Shown: in pieces, positions 37,996 through 47,270 of the stretch
Position numbering within the stretch: the first letter of the stretch is position 1
How the letters are laid out: each line of letters opens with the position of its first letter
Program-made: the position numbers and the translations under genes
Assembly: GCF_002993285.1 (NCBI RefSeq)
Contig: NZ_CP027433.1
Span: forward strand, 3,906,001 to 3,970,000
DNA length: 64,000 bases
Direction of reading: 5' to 3'
DNA from: Gordonia iterans
Lineage (GTDB): Bacteria; Actinomycetota; Actinomycetes; Mycobacteriales; Mycobacteriaceae
The notes under the pieces: generated by a model
Told to the model about the DNA's origin: nothing
Databases searched by the model: none
What the model saw: only the letters and a program-made list of their open reading frames with translations

Positions 37996-38720
37996 CGGAT
38001 CCGGTCCCCTCGCTCGAGCCGCACGAACTCGTCGTCGGTGAGGTTGCCGACCTCGATCACGTCGGTGATGCCGTCCCGCATGGCCACACCGTTGACGTCC
38101 GCAGTGATGACTGTCTGGTTGCGGCCCAGATCGATCAGCCGCTCGATGAACTTGTGCGAGTTCACGTCCCGCGCCATGTTGTCGGCGCCGCCGACCACCA
38201 GCAGCGGCGGCGTGCGCAGGTTGCCCATCGCCACGTGAAGCAGGGCCGCGGTCAGTTCGGGCAGTTCCTCGACGTACGCGTCCATCGCGGGAAGCGTCAG
38301 CGGACCGAACGTCGACCGGCACATGCGCTCGAGGTCGTCCTCGTCGGCGACGCCGACCAGCTTGTACCAGGGCGCCTGCCAGCGCAGGTGTTCGGTGAGC
38401 ACGTCCCGGACCCGGATCGTCTGGCGGATGCCGTCGACTTCCTCGATGAAGCCCATCGCCGAGTTGGTGAACAGGTGACGGACGTCGCCGGTTCGGCCGA
38501 AGGCGGTGAGCGAACCGGTGGTCGGCTTCATCCGGCCGCAGAGGGTCAAGAGCAGCGCGGTGCGGCCGCGGCCGCCCGAACCGGCGATCACCGTGACGCC
38601 GCCACGGCGGATCTGCAGGTCGACGGGCCCGAAGATGTGTCCCCACGAGGCATCGACTCCCAGCCCCGCGGCATGGAGGATCACCTCACACGCAGGCCGC
38701 TGGATGCTCTCCACCGACAT
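37992..38720 (-). CDS. Degenerate ABC-type ATP-binding protein paired with YhgE
   Basis: 242 residues. The layout is that of an ABC nucleotide-binding domain, but the key motifs are altered. Walker A reads AGSGGRGRT, with Arg in place of the catalytic Lys. The Walker B position reads LLVVGGAD without the Asp-Glu pair, and no LSGGQ signature is visible (VEELPELTAALLHVAMGNL lies there). The D-loop/H-loop end NQTVITADVNG lacks the His. It may bind nucleotide weakly or act as a structural or regulatory partner. Translationally coupled to the YhgE gene. Confidence 0.8.
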   Translation of the reverse strand: MSVESIQRPACEVILHAAGLGVDASWGHIFGPVDLQIRRGGVTVIAGSGGRGRTALLLTLCGRMKPTTGSLTAFGRTGDVRHLFTNSAMGFIEEVDGIRQTIRVRDVLTEHLRWQAPWYKLVGVADEDDLERMCRSTFGPLTLPAMDAYVEELPELTAALLHVAMGNLRTPPLLVVGGADNMARDVNSHKFIERLIDLGRNQTVITADVNGVAMRDGITDVIEVGNLTDDEFVRLERGDRIR

Positions 38721-39032
38721 CTATCGAACCCACCCTCGTCTCGCTCGAGAACGTGCTCGACTGTCACGCCGAGAACGCTCACTTACCCCCCGTCAACCTG
38801 AACGCTAGCGCGTAGAACCGCAGCGACACCGGCGATTTGGCCCGAATCCCTCACCGATGTGCCGTATCCGGCTCAAAGTCCGATCGACGTCACGTCCATC
38901 ATGCTAGACAACCGCTCGGCATGGCGAGCATCGCCCCCCGTCGGGAGATGTGTTTTTGAGCACTCCCGCAGACGACGCGACGGAGCCGCTCGGACCTGCG
39001 CGAGACGGCCCGGCGGGGCCTACCCTGGACCC
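38721..39032. other. 312-bp divergent intergenic region
   Basis: Separates the ATPase/YhgE/gadB run from the HAD hydrolase gene. I see no gene, tRNA or strong hairpin. Two promoters must lie here but no confident -35/-10 pair or operator was found. Confidence 0.5.
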
Positions 39033-39818
39033 ATGAGCCTCACCTACCTGATGGACATGGACGGCGTGCTGATCAGCGAGGAACGCCTGATCCCCGGTGC
39101 GGACACCTTTGTCAACGAGTTGCGCGACGCCGGGATCCCGTTCAGCCTCCTGACCAACAATTCGATCCGCACGCCGCGCGATCTGAAAGCCCGGCTGCGG
39201 GCGACCGGGCTGGACGTGGGCGAGGAGAACATCTGGACCTCGGCCCTGGCGACCGCACAGTTCCTCAGCACGCAGCGGCCCGGCGGCAGCGCATATGTAG
39301 TCGGAGAATCCGGACTCACCACCGCCCTGCACGAGATCGGCTACGTGCTGACCGACTCCGATCCCGACTACGTGGTGCTCGGGGAAACCCGGACCTACTC
39401 GTTCGAGGCGATCACCACGGCGATCCGGCTGGTCGAGCGCGGGGCGCGGTTCATCGCCACCAATCCGGACACCACGGGCCCGTCGTCGGCGGGTCCGCTC
39501 CCGGCGACCGGGTCGGTGGCCGCGCTGATCACCGCCGCGACGGGCCGCGAGCCGTACTACGTAGGCAAGCCGAATCCGCTGATGATGCGCTCGGCGTTGC
39601 GCCGGATGGGCGGACACTCGGAGACCACTCTGATGATCGGCGATCGGATGGACACCGATGTGATCTCCGGTCTCGAGGCCGGTCTGCGCACCATTCTGGT
39701 GCTCTCCGGAATCTCCACCGCGGAGTCGGTGGACGGCTTCCCGTACCGGCCCACCCGGGTGATCGACTCGGTCGCCGACCTGGTCGGCCGCACTGCCGAT
39801 CCGTTCGCCGACGTCTGA
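39033..39818 (+). CDS. HAD-IIA family hydrolase (NagD-like)
   Basis: 261 residues from ATG 39033. Motif I LMDMDGVLI (nucleophile Asp), motif II LTNNS, motif III lysine in YVGKPNPLMM and motif IV IGDRMDTDVISG are all present, with the C2-type cap of NagD/4-nitrophenylphosphatase enzymes between. Likely dephosphorylates a small sugar or nucleotide phosphate; substrate unknown. Followed after 69 nt by a membrane protein gene. Confidence 0.92.
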   Translation: MSLTYLMDMDGVLISEERLIPGADTFVNELRDAGIPFSLLTNNSIRTPRDLKARLRATGLDVGEENIWTSALATAQFLSTQRPGGSAYVVGESGLTTALHEIGYVLTDSDPDYVVLGETRTYSFEAITTAIRLVERGARFIATNPDTTGPSSAGPLPATGSVAALITAATGREPYYVGKPNPLMMRSALRRMGGHSETTLMIGDRMDTDVISGLEAGLRTILVLSGISTAESVDGFPYRPTRVIDSVADLVGRTADPFADV

Positions 39819-39887
39819 TCCGGCCCGGCCGCGCGGTAGCCTGGAGAACCGACAGCGGCCGCAAGGCCGCGTGAAGGAGTCCGAACG

Positions 39888-40397
39888 TTGAGCACGCCGC
39901 AACCACCCGAGCAGCCGAGCGATCCCCAGCAGCCGGCAGGGCAACCCACGGGACAGCCGTACCCGGGGTACGACGAGCAGACCGCCGGCTACGGGACTTC
40001 GGGCCGGCCGACCGACGGCGTCTACCCGGCCCCGGACAGTCAGGCCACCACTATGGTTCCGGGCGCCGGCAGCTCTTCGGCTGCGCGGCGCTGGCAGATC
40101 ATCGCCGCCCTCGCCGTCGCCGCCGCGCTGCTCGTCATCATCGGCTTCTTCGCGCTGGGCCAGCAGGGCCGCGGGGGCCAGTCCGCCCCGGTGACGACGA
40201 CGATCACCGAGGTGGAGGAGATCCACAGCGAGCCGACCACCGAGACGGCCACCGAAACCCGGACCGAACGCCAGACCGCGACCCAGACCCAGCGCCAGAC
40301 GGCCACCGAGACCGAGACGGTGACCACCACGGAAGTCCGCACCCGCACCGTGACCACCACGGTCATTGAGACTCCGGCGCCCGACCCTTCCGGGTAA
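39888..40397 (+). CDS. Single-pass membrane protein with Thr/Glu-rich tail
   Basis: 169 residues from TTG 39888, with AAGGAG at 39874-39879. The N-terminal ~60 residues are Pro/Gln/Gly-rich (PPEQPSDPQQPAGQPTGQP), then one membrane helix (about 68-88), then ~75 residues of short Thr repeats (TETATETRTERQTATQTQRQ). The low-complexity tail should be outside and could be a target for O-mannosylation. No known family; such proteins are common in mycolate bacteria and often poorly conserved. Confidence 0.7.
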   Translation: MSTPQPPEQPSDPQQPAGQPTGQPYPGYDEQTAGYGTSGRPTDGVYPAPDSQATTMVPGAGSSSAARRWQIIAALAVAAALLVIIGFFALGQQGRGGQSAPVTTTITEVEEIHSEPTTETATETRTERQTATQTQRQTATETETVTTTEVRTRTVTTTVIETPAPDPSG

Positions 40398-40427
40398 TCC
40401 GGCCGCACGCGCGCCGAGACGGGCTCT

Positions 40428-40698
40428 ATCGAGATCTTCGCCGATCCACCCGGTCCATCGCTCATTGAACCGGACGAGCCCCGGGCCCATCGCTCGTTGA
40501 GCGAGGCGAGCCCGCTAGGGCCCATCCGCTCGTTGAGCCGGACGAGCCCGCTAGGGCGAGACCGTGTCGAAACGCCGCCAGGGACGTGGTTTCGACACCT
40601 ACTCACTATGTTCGCCGGGCTCAACCATCGAAACCTTCGCCGACCCGCCCATCGCTCGTTGAGCCGGACGAACCCGCTAGGGCGAGACCGTGTCGAAA
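40428..40698. repeat. Dispersed repeat cluster, CTCGTTGAGC...GTGTCGAAAC form
   Basis: At least four copies of CATCGCTCGTTGAGCCGGAC followed by GAGCCCGCTAGGGCGAGAC and GTGTCGAAAC, plus one inverted copy (GTTTCGACACC...CCGGGCTCAACCATCG). They occupy nearly all of the 325-bp space between convergent genes. This is the longest and most regular form of the family in the window. Confidence 0.9.
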
Positions 40699-40722
40699 CG
40701 TCCTACGCCGTCGTCGCGCATC

Positions 40723-41748
40723 TCACTCCTGGACGACGGCCAGCTCCCGCAGGCCCGGCACCACCTCGGCGGTGAACGCCTCCAGGAAGCGGCGCTGATC
40801 GGCCCCCGGATTGTGAAACACCAGGTGGTTGAGGCCGGCGTCGAGATACGGCTTGATCTGCGCGATCGCCTCGTCCGGGGTGGACGCCACGATCCAGCGC
40901 TTGGCGACCTGCTCGATCGGAAGCTCGTCGGCAAGGCGTTCCATCTCCACCGAGCTGTTCACCGAGTGCTTCTGCTCCGGAGTGAGCGAGAGCGGCGCCC
41001 AGAACCGGGTGTTCTCCAGCGCCTTCTCCGGGTCCGGGTCGTAGGAGATCTTGATCTCGATCATGCGGTCGATGTCGGCGAAGTTTCGGTCCGCCTTGGC
41101 TGCGCCTTCGCGTACCGCGGGGATCAGCTTCTCGGTGTAGAGCTCCATCCCCTTGCCCGAGGTGCAGATGAACCCGTCGCCCGCGCGGCCTGCGTACCGC
41201 GCGACCACCGGTCCGCCGGCCGCGACGTACACCGGGATCGGGTCCGCGGGGACGTCGTACATGTACGCGCCTTGCGTCGTGTAGTACTCGCCGTCGAAGC
41301 TCACCTCGTCACCGGTCCACAGTTCCCGCATCAACGCGACGGCCTCCCTGAGCCGGGCGAAGCGCTCCTTGAACTCGGGCCACTCGCCAGTGAAGCCGGT
41401 GGCGTACTCGTTGAGCGCCTCTCCCGTGCCGACCCCGAGCATCACGCGCCCGGGATACAGGCAGCCGAGAGTCGCGAAGGCTTGGGCGATGACCGCCGGG
41501 TTGTAACGGAACGTCGGGGTGAGGACCGAGGTGCCCAGCTGCACACGCTCGGTGCGCTCGCCGACCGCGGTAAGCCAGGCGAGTGAGAACGGAGCGTGGC
41601 CGCCGTTGTGCCGCCAGGGCTGGAAGTGGTCGCTCACGGTGACCGAGTCGAGGCCGAACTCCTCGGCGGCCACCCCGACCTCCACCAGTTCGCGGGGAGC
41701 GAACTGCTCCGCCGATGCCTTCAGTCCGAGTTTCAGCTCTGCTGCCAT
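40723..41748 (-). CDS. fgd: F420-dependent glucose-6-phosphate dehydrogenase
   Basis: 341 residues from ATG 41748, with GAGGGA 6 nt upstream; ATG 41754 has no spacing. It oxidises glucose-6-phosphate and supplies reduced F420. Almost every block of mycobacterial Fgd1 is present: [80 protein letters not shown]. Length equals the family. A repeat cluster precedes the gene. Confidence 0.96.
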   Translation of the reverse strand: MAAELKLGLKASAEQFAPRELVEVGVAAEEFGLDSVTVSDHFQPWRHNGGHAPFSLAWLTAVGERTERVQLGTSVLTPTFRYNPAVIAQAFATLGCLYPGRVMLGVGTGEALNEYATGFTGEWPEFKERFARLREAVALMRELWTGDEVSFDGEYYTTQGAYMYDVPADPIPVYVAAGGPVVARYAGRAGDGFICTSGKGMELYTEKLIPAVREGAAKADRNFADIDRMIEIKISYDPDPEKALENTRFWAPLSLTPEQKHSVNSSVEMERLADELPIEQVAKRWIVASTPDEAIAQIKPYLDAGLNHLVFHNPGADQRRFLEAFTAEVVPGLRELAVVQE

Positions 41749-41821
41749 GTGCATTCCCTCACTGCCGGTTCTTCTTCGGTTAGGTGAATCTGTCGGTGTG
41801 TGGTTTCGACTCGGGCTCCTT

Positions 41822-41991
41822 CGTCGCCCGGCTCAACCAGCGATTCCGCGGCGTCACTCTTCGTCGCCCGGCTCAACCAGCGGTCCCCGCGGCGTCACTC
41901 TTCGTCGCCGGCTCAACCAGCTCTCCCTCGGTCGTTCTTCGTCGCCCGGTTCGACCATCGTTCCCGCGGCGTCGTACTTCGGCGGTCGGGC
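41822..41991. repeat. Four 37-41-bp tandem repeats, CGTCGCCCGGCTCAACCAGC form
   Basis: Units start at 41822, 41862, 41903 and 41940; each is CGTCGCCCGGCTCAACCAGC plus a GC-rich GCGGCGTC(A/G)CTT half, with small variations. The CGGCTCAACCA core is the complement of TTGAGC in the other clusters. It fills the gap between fgd and the downstream acyl-CoA dehydrogenase gene. Confidence 0.85.
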
Positions 41992-43179
41992 TCAGCGGAA
42001 CGCGTCCTCGCCGGTGAGCGCCTTGGCGATCATCAGCTGGTGCATCTCGCTGGTGCCCTCGTAGGTGAGGACGGATTCGAGGTTGTTGGCATGCCGGATC
42101 ACCGGGTACTCGAGCGTGATTCCGTTGGCGCCCAGGATGGTCCGACACTTGCGGGCGATCTCGATCGCCTCGCGGACGTTGTTCAGCTTGCCCAGGCTCA
42201 CCTGCTCGGGAGCGATCTTGCCGGAGTCCTTGATCCGGCCCAGCTGAATGGCCAGCAGGTACGCCTTGCCCAGTTCCACCGACATGTCGGCGAGCTTGGC
42301 CTGGGTCATCTGGTAGCCGGCGAGCGGCTTGTCGAACACTTCGCGTGTCGACGCGTACTCGATCGCGGTCTCCAGACAGTCGCGAGCGGCGCCCACCGCA
42401 CCGAAGACGATGCCGAAGCGCGCCTCGTTGAGACAGCTCAGCGGGCCGCGCAGCCCCTGCGCCTCCGGCAGCATCGCCGAGGCGGGCACCCGCACGTCGT
42501 CGAGCACGATCTCCCCGGTCACCGAAGCCCGCAGCGACATCTTGTGCTTGATCTCCGGTGCACTGAACCCCGGTGTACCGGCGGGAATCAGGAACCCGCG
42601 AATGCCGCGTGACCCCTGCTCCAGGTCGGTCCGCGCCCACACCACCGCGACGTCGGCGACCGGGGCGTTGGTGATCCACATCTTGGAGCCGTTCAGGATC
42701 CAGTCGTCGCCGTCACGTCGCGCGTTGGTCAGCATGCCCGCCGGATTCGACCCGTAATCCGGTTCGGTGAGACCGAAGCAGCCGAGCGCTTCGCCCGTCG
42801 CCATGCGCGGCAGCCACTCCCGCTTCTGTTCCTCGCTGCCCCAGCGGTGGATGGCGAACATCGACAGCGAGCCCTGCACCGACACGAAGCTGCGCAGCCC
42901 GCTGTCGACGGCCTCGGCCTCCAGGCAGGCCAACCCGTAGGCCGTCGCCGACGTCCCGGCGCACCCGTACCCGTCCAGGTGCATGCCGAACAGGCCCACG
43001 TCGCCGAGTTCGCGGGCCAGCTCCCGCACCGGCAGGGCGCCGTCCTCGAACCAGCCGGCCACCTGCGGGCGCAGTCGTTTGGCCCCGAAGTCGGCGACCG
43101 TCGCGGCGATCGCGCGCTCGTCGTCGTCGAGCAGCCGGTCGATCCCGAAGAGCTGTTCTGTGGTCTTGCGTTCACTCAT
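41992..43179 (-). CDS. Acyl-CoA dehydrogenase (glutaryl-CoA dehydrogenase-like)
   Basis: 395 residues from ATG 43179. Complete acyl-CoA dehydrogenase: CFGLTEPDYGSNPAGMLTNA, the FAD-domain WITNAPVADVAVVWART, GAVGAARDCLETAIEYA, and catalytic glutamate in TYEGTSEMHQLMIAKALTG. The PDYGSNPxG and YEGT features resemble glutaryl-CoA dehydrogenases, which also decarboxylate, but substrate is not certain. Single gene, divergent from the Pls-type synthetase. Confidence 0.9.
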   Translation of the reverse strand: MSERKTTEQLFGIDRLLDDDERAIAATVADFGAKRLRPQVAGWFEDGALPVRELARELGDVGLFGMHLDGYGCAGTSATAYGLACLEAEAVDSGLRSFVSVQGSLSMFAIHRWGSEEQKREWLPRMATGEALGCFGLTEPDYGSNPAGMLTNARRDGDDWILNGSKMWITNAPVADVAVVWARTDLEQGSRGIRGFLIPAGTPGFSAPEIKHKMSLRASVTGEIVLDDVRVPASAMLPEAQGLRGPLSCLNEARFGIVFGAVGAARDCLETAIEYASTREVFDKPLAGYQMTQAKLADMSVELGKAYLLAIQLGRIKDSGKIAPEQVSLGKLNNVREAIEIARKCRTILGANGITLEYPVIRHANNLESVLTYEGTSEMHQLMIAKALTGEDAFR

Positions 43180-43232
43180 GCCTCGCGCGCGTCCTCTCGC
43201 GGTGCCGGACCGTCGCCGGACTTCTCCGTCGA

Positions 43233-43250
43233 TGCCACCATACGGTGGCA
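43233..43250. promoter_or_regulatory. 18-bp inverted repeat in the divergent region
   Basis: TGCCACC-ATAC-GGTGGCA is a perfect 7-bp inverted repeat with a 4-bp centre. It lies 54 bp upstream of the acyl-CoA dehydrogenase start and 130 bp upstream of the peptide synthetase start. It could be an operator for either; no candidate regulator is adjacent. Confidence 0.4.
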
Positions 43251-43379
43251 GTGACGCCGCCGACCGCCGCACCGGCGAGTCCCGGCGCGTTCACCTCCCC
43301 GAATCCCCGTGTTCGACACCGGTTCACGTCCGGACCGCCGCGACGGCGAAACCGGGCATCGTGGTGCACAATCAACGCT

Positions 43380-46300
43380 GTGCCGATACCCGAGGAGTTC
43401 CTGCGCGCCGCCCAGGCGCCCGCCGCGCGCACCCTCGTCGACATCCTCACCGCCACCGCGGCGGCCCATCCGGATGCGCCGGCGATCGACGACGGCGACC
43501 AGGTCCTGACCTACTCCGAACTCCTGGCCGTGGTGCGGCGGATGGCCGGCCGGCTCGCCGACGCCGAGATCGGGCACGGCGACCGTGTCGGCATCCGGAT
43601 GCCGTCCGGGCACCGCGACCTCTACATCGCGATCCTCGCGACGCTCTTCGCCGGAGCGGCCTACGTGCCGGTCGACGCCGACGACCCCGATGAGCGGGCC
43701 GAGCTGGTGTTCGGCGAAGCACAGATCGACGCCGCCCTCACCGCAGACGGCATCTCCCGGTACGGCGGCCGGCATCGCGCCGCCGGAGACGGCGAGGCGC
43801 TGGAGCATTCTCCGGCGACCGTCGACGACGACGCCTGGATCATCTTCACCTCCGGCTCCACTGGCACCCCGAAGGGCGTCGCCGTGACCCACCGCAATGC
43901 GGCCGCATTCGTCGACGCCGAAGCCGAGCTCTTCCTGCAAGATGCCCCGCTCGGTCCGGGCGATCGCGTGCTCGCCGGCCTCTCGGTGGCATTCGACGCC
44001 TCCTGCGAGGAGATGTGGCTCGCCTGGCGGCACGGTGCCTGCCTGGTTCCGGCCCCGCGCTCGCTGGTGCGCAGCGGCATGGACCTCGGCCCCTGGCTGG
44101 TGATGCGCGATGTCAACGTGGTCTCCACGGTCCCGACACTGGCCGCGCTCTGGCCGGCCGAAGCGCTCGAGGCGGTGCGCCTGCTGATCTTCGGCGGCGA
44201 GGCCTGCCCACCCGAACTCGCCGACCGCCTGGCCACCTCCGACCGCGAGGTCTGGAACACCTACGGCCCCACCGAGGCCACCGTGGTCGCCTCCGCCGCG
44301 CGCCTGTACGCCGGGGAGCCGGTGCGGATCGGCCTGCCGCTGAACGGGTGGGATCTGGCCGTCGTCGACGGCGCGGGGCAACCGGTGGCCGTCGGCGAGA
44401 CCGGTGAATTGGTGATCGGCGGCGTCGGGCTGGCCCGCTATTTGGATCCGGACAAGGACGCCGAGAAGTACGCCCCGCTCGACTCGCTCGGCTGGGCGCG
44501 CGCCTACCGCAGCGGCGACGTGGTCCGGCTGGACCCGGCGGGTCTGCTGTTCGTCGGGCGCGCCGACGACCAGGTGAAGATCGGCGGACGGCGGATCGAG
44601 CTCGGCGAGGTCGACAACGCTCTGCAGAACCTGCCCGGGGTGAGCGGCGGCGCGTGCGCGGTACGCAAGAACGCCGCGGGCAACGCCATGCTGATCGGCT
44701 ATCTCGCCTCGACCGATTCGGCGTTCGACCTGACCGCCGCGCAGGCCCGCCTGCGCGCGGAGCTGCCCGCGGCGATGGTGCCGCGCCTGGTGCTGCTCGA
44801 CGAGCTACCGACCCGCACCTCCGGCAAGGTCGATCGCGACGCGCTGCCGTGGCCGGTGCCCGGCGGCCCGTCCGGGCAGAGCCACGAACCCGCCGCCGAG
44901 CTGACTGCCACCCAGGCCTGGCTGGCCGATCAGTGGGCCGAGGTGCTCGGAGTCACGGTGACCGGACCCGACGCGGACTTCTTCACCGAAGGCGGCGGCT
45001 CTCTCTCGGCCGCACAGCTGGTCAGCGGACTGCGCACGCGCTACCCGGAGATCACCGTCGCCGAACTCTACGACCATCCCCGCCTGGGCTCGCTCGCCGA
45101 TCTGCTCGACTCGCTCGCCCCGACCGAAGCCGCCGAAGCTCGCGAAGCGACCCCGATTCCCGCGCGGACCGGCCTGCTCCAGGTCCTGGCCGCGGTCCCG
45201 CTGGCCACCCTGACGGGCATCGCCTGGATGACCTGGCTGGGCGTGGCGAACAACGTCGGCCGGGCAGCCGCGGATGCGCTGGGCTACTCCGCGCCCTGGC
45301 TGATTCATGTGAACTGGTGGGTGCTGCTGGCGGCCTTCCTGATCTTCGTGACTCCGTTCGGTCGCCTGGTGATCGCCGCCGGCGGCGCACGTCTGCTCCT
45401 GAGTGGCGTGACCCCGGGAGAACACCCACGAGGCGGATCGGTGCACGTCCGGCTCTGGATCGCCGAGCGGCTGATGGAGGCCAGCGGTGCGCACAACGCC
45501 TCCGGTGCGCCCTGGATGCCGCACCTGGCGCGCGCCCTCGGGGCCTCGCTCGGCGCCGGCGTCGACCTGCACTCCCTGCCGCCGGTCACCGGCATGCTGA
45601 CGGTGGGCGACGGCGCCGCGATCGAACCCGAAGTGGACCTGTCCGGCTGGTGGCTGGACGGCGACGTGCTGCACCTCGGCCGCGTGGAGATCAAGCGCGG
45701 CGCCACGGTGGGCTCCCGCTCCACGCTGCTCCCGGGCTCGGTGGTCGGTCGCGATGCGATCGTCGACCCCGGTTCCACCGTGATCGGCAAGGTCAAGGCG
45801 CGCCAGCGATGGGCGGGGTCGCCCGCGGTGAAGCTGGGCAAGGCCAAGTCGCACTGGCCGGATCAGCGCCCGCAGGCGCGCCGTCACTGGGTGCCGATCT
45901 ACGCGCTGTCGGCGCTGCTGATCGCGGGTATCCCGTTGATCTCGCTCGCCGCCGGCCTGGTGGTCACGTTCTCGTGGGCGCTCTCGTCGGACGACCTCGG
46001 CTCGGCGGCACTGCGTGCGCTGGCACTGAGCCCGCTCGGGGTGCTCGCCGCGTTGGGCACCTTCGCGCTGGTGACCCTGGTCGTCGTACGGCTGGCGTCG
46101 CTCGGCCTGAAGCCCGGGTCCTATCCGGTGCGCAGCCGCACCGGCTGGCAGGTCTGGCTCACCGAACGAGTGATGGACTCCGCGCGCACCTACCTGTTCC
46201 CGCTGTACGCGAGTCTGCTGACACCGTGGTGGTTCCGCGCCCTCGGCGCCACCATCGGCAAAGACACCGAGATCTCCACCGCGCTGGTGATCCCGAAGTT

Positions 46301-47270
46301 CACCGTCGTCGGGGACCAGTCGTTCCTGGCTGACGACACCATGATGGCGTCGTACGAGCTCGGGGGCGGCTGGATGCGGATCGGCGAGGCCCGGGTCGGC
46401 AAGCGCGCCTTCCTGGGCAACTCCGGGATGGTCGCGCCCGAACGGAAGGTGCCCAAGGGCGGTCTGGTCGCCGTCCTGTCGGCGGCCCCGGCCAAGGCGA
46501 AGGCCGGGTCCAGCTGGCTCGGCAGTCCGCCGCAGCGCCTGCGCCGAACCGCCGGTGAAGCCGACAGTTCGCGGACGTTCGCACCGCCGCTGAGGCTGCG
46601 GATCGCGCGCTCGGTGGTCGAGACACTGCGCCTGGTCGCCGTGTGGGTGTCGTTCCTGCTCGGCATCGGCGTGCTGCTCACGCTGCAGGCCATCGCGTCG
46701 TCGTCGAATGCGGCGGTGGCGACCCTGGTGGGCGGGCTGGTGCTGTTGACCGCCGGCGTGGTGGCCGGAATCGTTGCGGCCGCGGCGAAATGGCTGGTGA
46801 TCGGCCGGGTGCGCGCGAGCGAGCACCCGCTGTGGAGTTCGTTCATCTGGCGCAACGAGCTCTCCGACGCCTTCGTCGAGACCGTCGCCGCACCCTGGTT
46901 CGCCAACGCGGCCGCCGGCACGCCGGTGCTCAACTGGTGGCTCCGGGCGCTCGGCGCGAAGATCGGCCGCGGAGTCTGGTGCGAGTCGTACTGGCTGCCC
47001 GAGGCCGACCTGGTGGAACTGGGCGACGGCGCCAACGTGCAGCGCGGCTGCGTGGTCCAGACCCACCTGTTCCACGACCGCGTGATGGCCATCGACTCGG
47101 TGAAGCTGGCGCCTGGCGCGACCCTCGGTCCGCACTGCGTCGCCCTGCCGGCCTCGGCGATCGGCGCGGCCGCCACCGTCGGCCCCGGCTCGTTGGTGAT
47201 GCGCGGCGATCATGTCCCCGATTACACACGCTGGCAGGGCAATCCGATTGCGCCGTGGCCGCGCCGATGA
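43380..47270 (+). CDS. Pls-type single-module peptide synthetase (A-T-transmembrane/hexapeptide domains)
   Basis: 1296 residues from GTG 43380 (start uncertain, no good RBS). Adenylation domain ~1-500: FTSGSTGTPKGVAVTH, NTYGPTEATV, YRSGDVVRL, DDQVKIGGRRIELGEVD, TSGKVDR. Carrier domain with Ser541 in GGGSLSA. Then six membrane helices enclosing three left-handed-beta-helix, acyltransferase-like domains: the TIGR02353 terminal region of epsilon-poly-L-lysine synthetase Pls. No condensation or thioesterase domain. Pocket residues, aligned by eye to GrsA 235-517, read D-A-E-S-I-G-T-V-V-K, close to a lysine code. Product inferred: a homopolymer of lysine or another basic amino acid made at the membrane. 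Confidence 0.88.
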   Translation: MPIPEEFLRAAQAPAARTLVDILTATAAAHPDAPAIDDGDQVLTYSELLAVVRRMAGRLADAEIGHGDRVGIRMPSGHRDLYIAILATLFAGAAYVPVDADDPDERAELVFGEAQIDAALTADGISRYGGRHRAAGDGEALEHSPATVDDDAWIIFTSGSTGTPKGVAVTHRNAAAFVDAEAELFLQDAPLGPGDRVLAGLSVAFDASCEEMWLAWRHGACLVPAPRSLVRSGMDLGPWLVMRDVNVVSTVPTLAALWPAEALEAVRLLIFGGEACPPELADRLATSDREVWNTYGPTEATVVASAARLYAGEPVRIGLPLNGWDLAVVDGAGQPVAVGETGELVIGGVGLARYLDPDKDAEKYAPLDSLGWARAYRSGDVVRLDPAGLLFVGRADDQVKIGGRRIELGEVDNALQNLPGVSGGACAVRKNAAGNAMLIGYLASTDSAFDLTAAQARLRAELPAAMVPRLVLLDELPTRTSGKVDRDALPWPVPGGPSGQSHEPAAELTATQAWLADQWAEVLGVTVTGPDADFFTEGGGSLSAAQLVSGLRTRYPEITVAELYDHPRLGSLADLLDSLAPTEAAEAREATPIPARTGLLQVLAAVPLATLTGIAWMTWLGVANNVGRAAADALGYSAPWLIHVNWWVLLAAFLIFVTPFGRLVIAAGGARLLLSGVTPGEHPRGGSVHVRLWIAERLMEASGAHNASGAPWMPHLARALGASLGAGVDLHSLPPVTGMLTVGDGAAIEPEVDLSGWWLDGDVLHLGRVEIKRGATVGSRSTLLPGSVVGRDAIVDPGSTVIGKVKARQRWAGSPAVKLGKAKSHWPDQRPQARRHWVPIYALSALLIAGIPLISLAAGLVVTFSWALSSDDLGSAALRALALSPLGVLAALGTFALVTLVVVRLASLGLKPGSYPVRSRTGWQVWLTERVMDSARTYLFPLYASLLTPWWFRALGATIGKDTEISTALVIPKFTVVGDQSFLADDTMMASYELGGGWMRIGEARVGKRAFLGNSGMVAPERKVPKGGLVAVLSAAPAKAKAGSSWLGSPPQRLRRTAGEADSSRTFAPPLRLRIARSVVETLRLVAVWVSFLLGIGVLLTLQAIASSSNAAVATLVGGLVLLTAGVVAGIVAAAAKWLVIGRVRASEHPLWSSFIWRNELSDAFVETVAAPWFANAAAGTPVLNWWLRALGAKIGRGVWCESYWLPEADLVELGDGANVQRGCVVQTHLFHDRVMAIDSVKLAPGATLGPHCVALPASAIGAAATVGPGSLVMRGDHVPDYTRWQGNPIAPWPRR

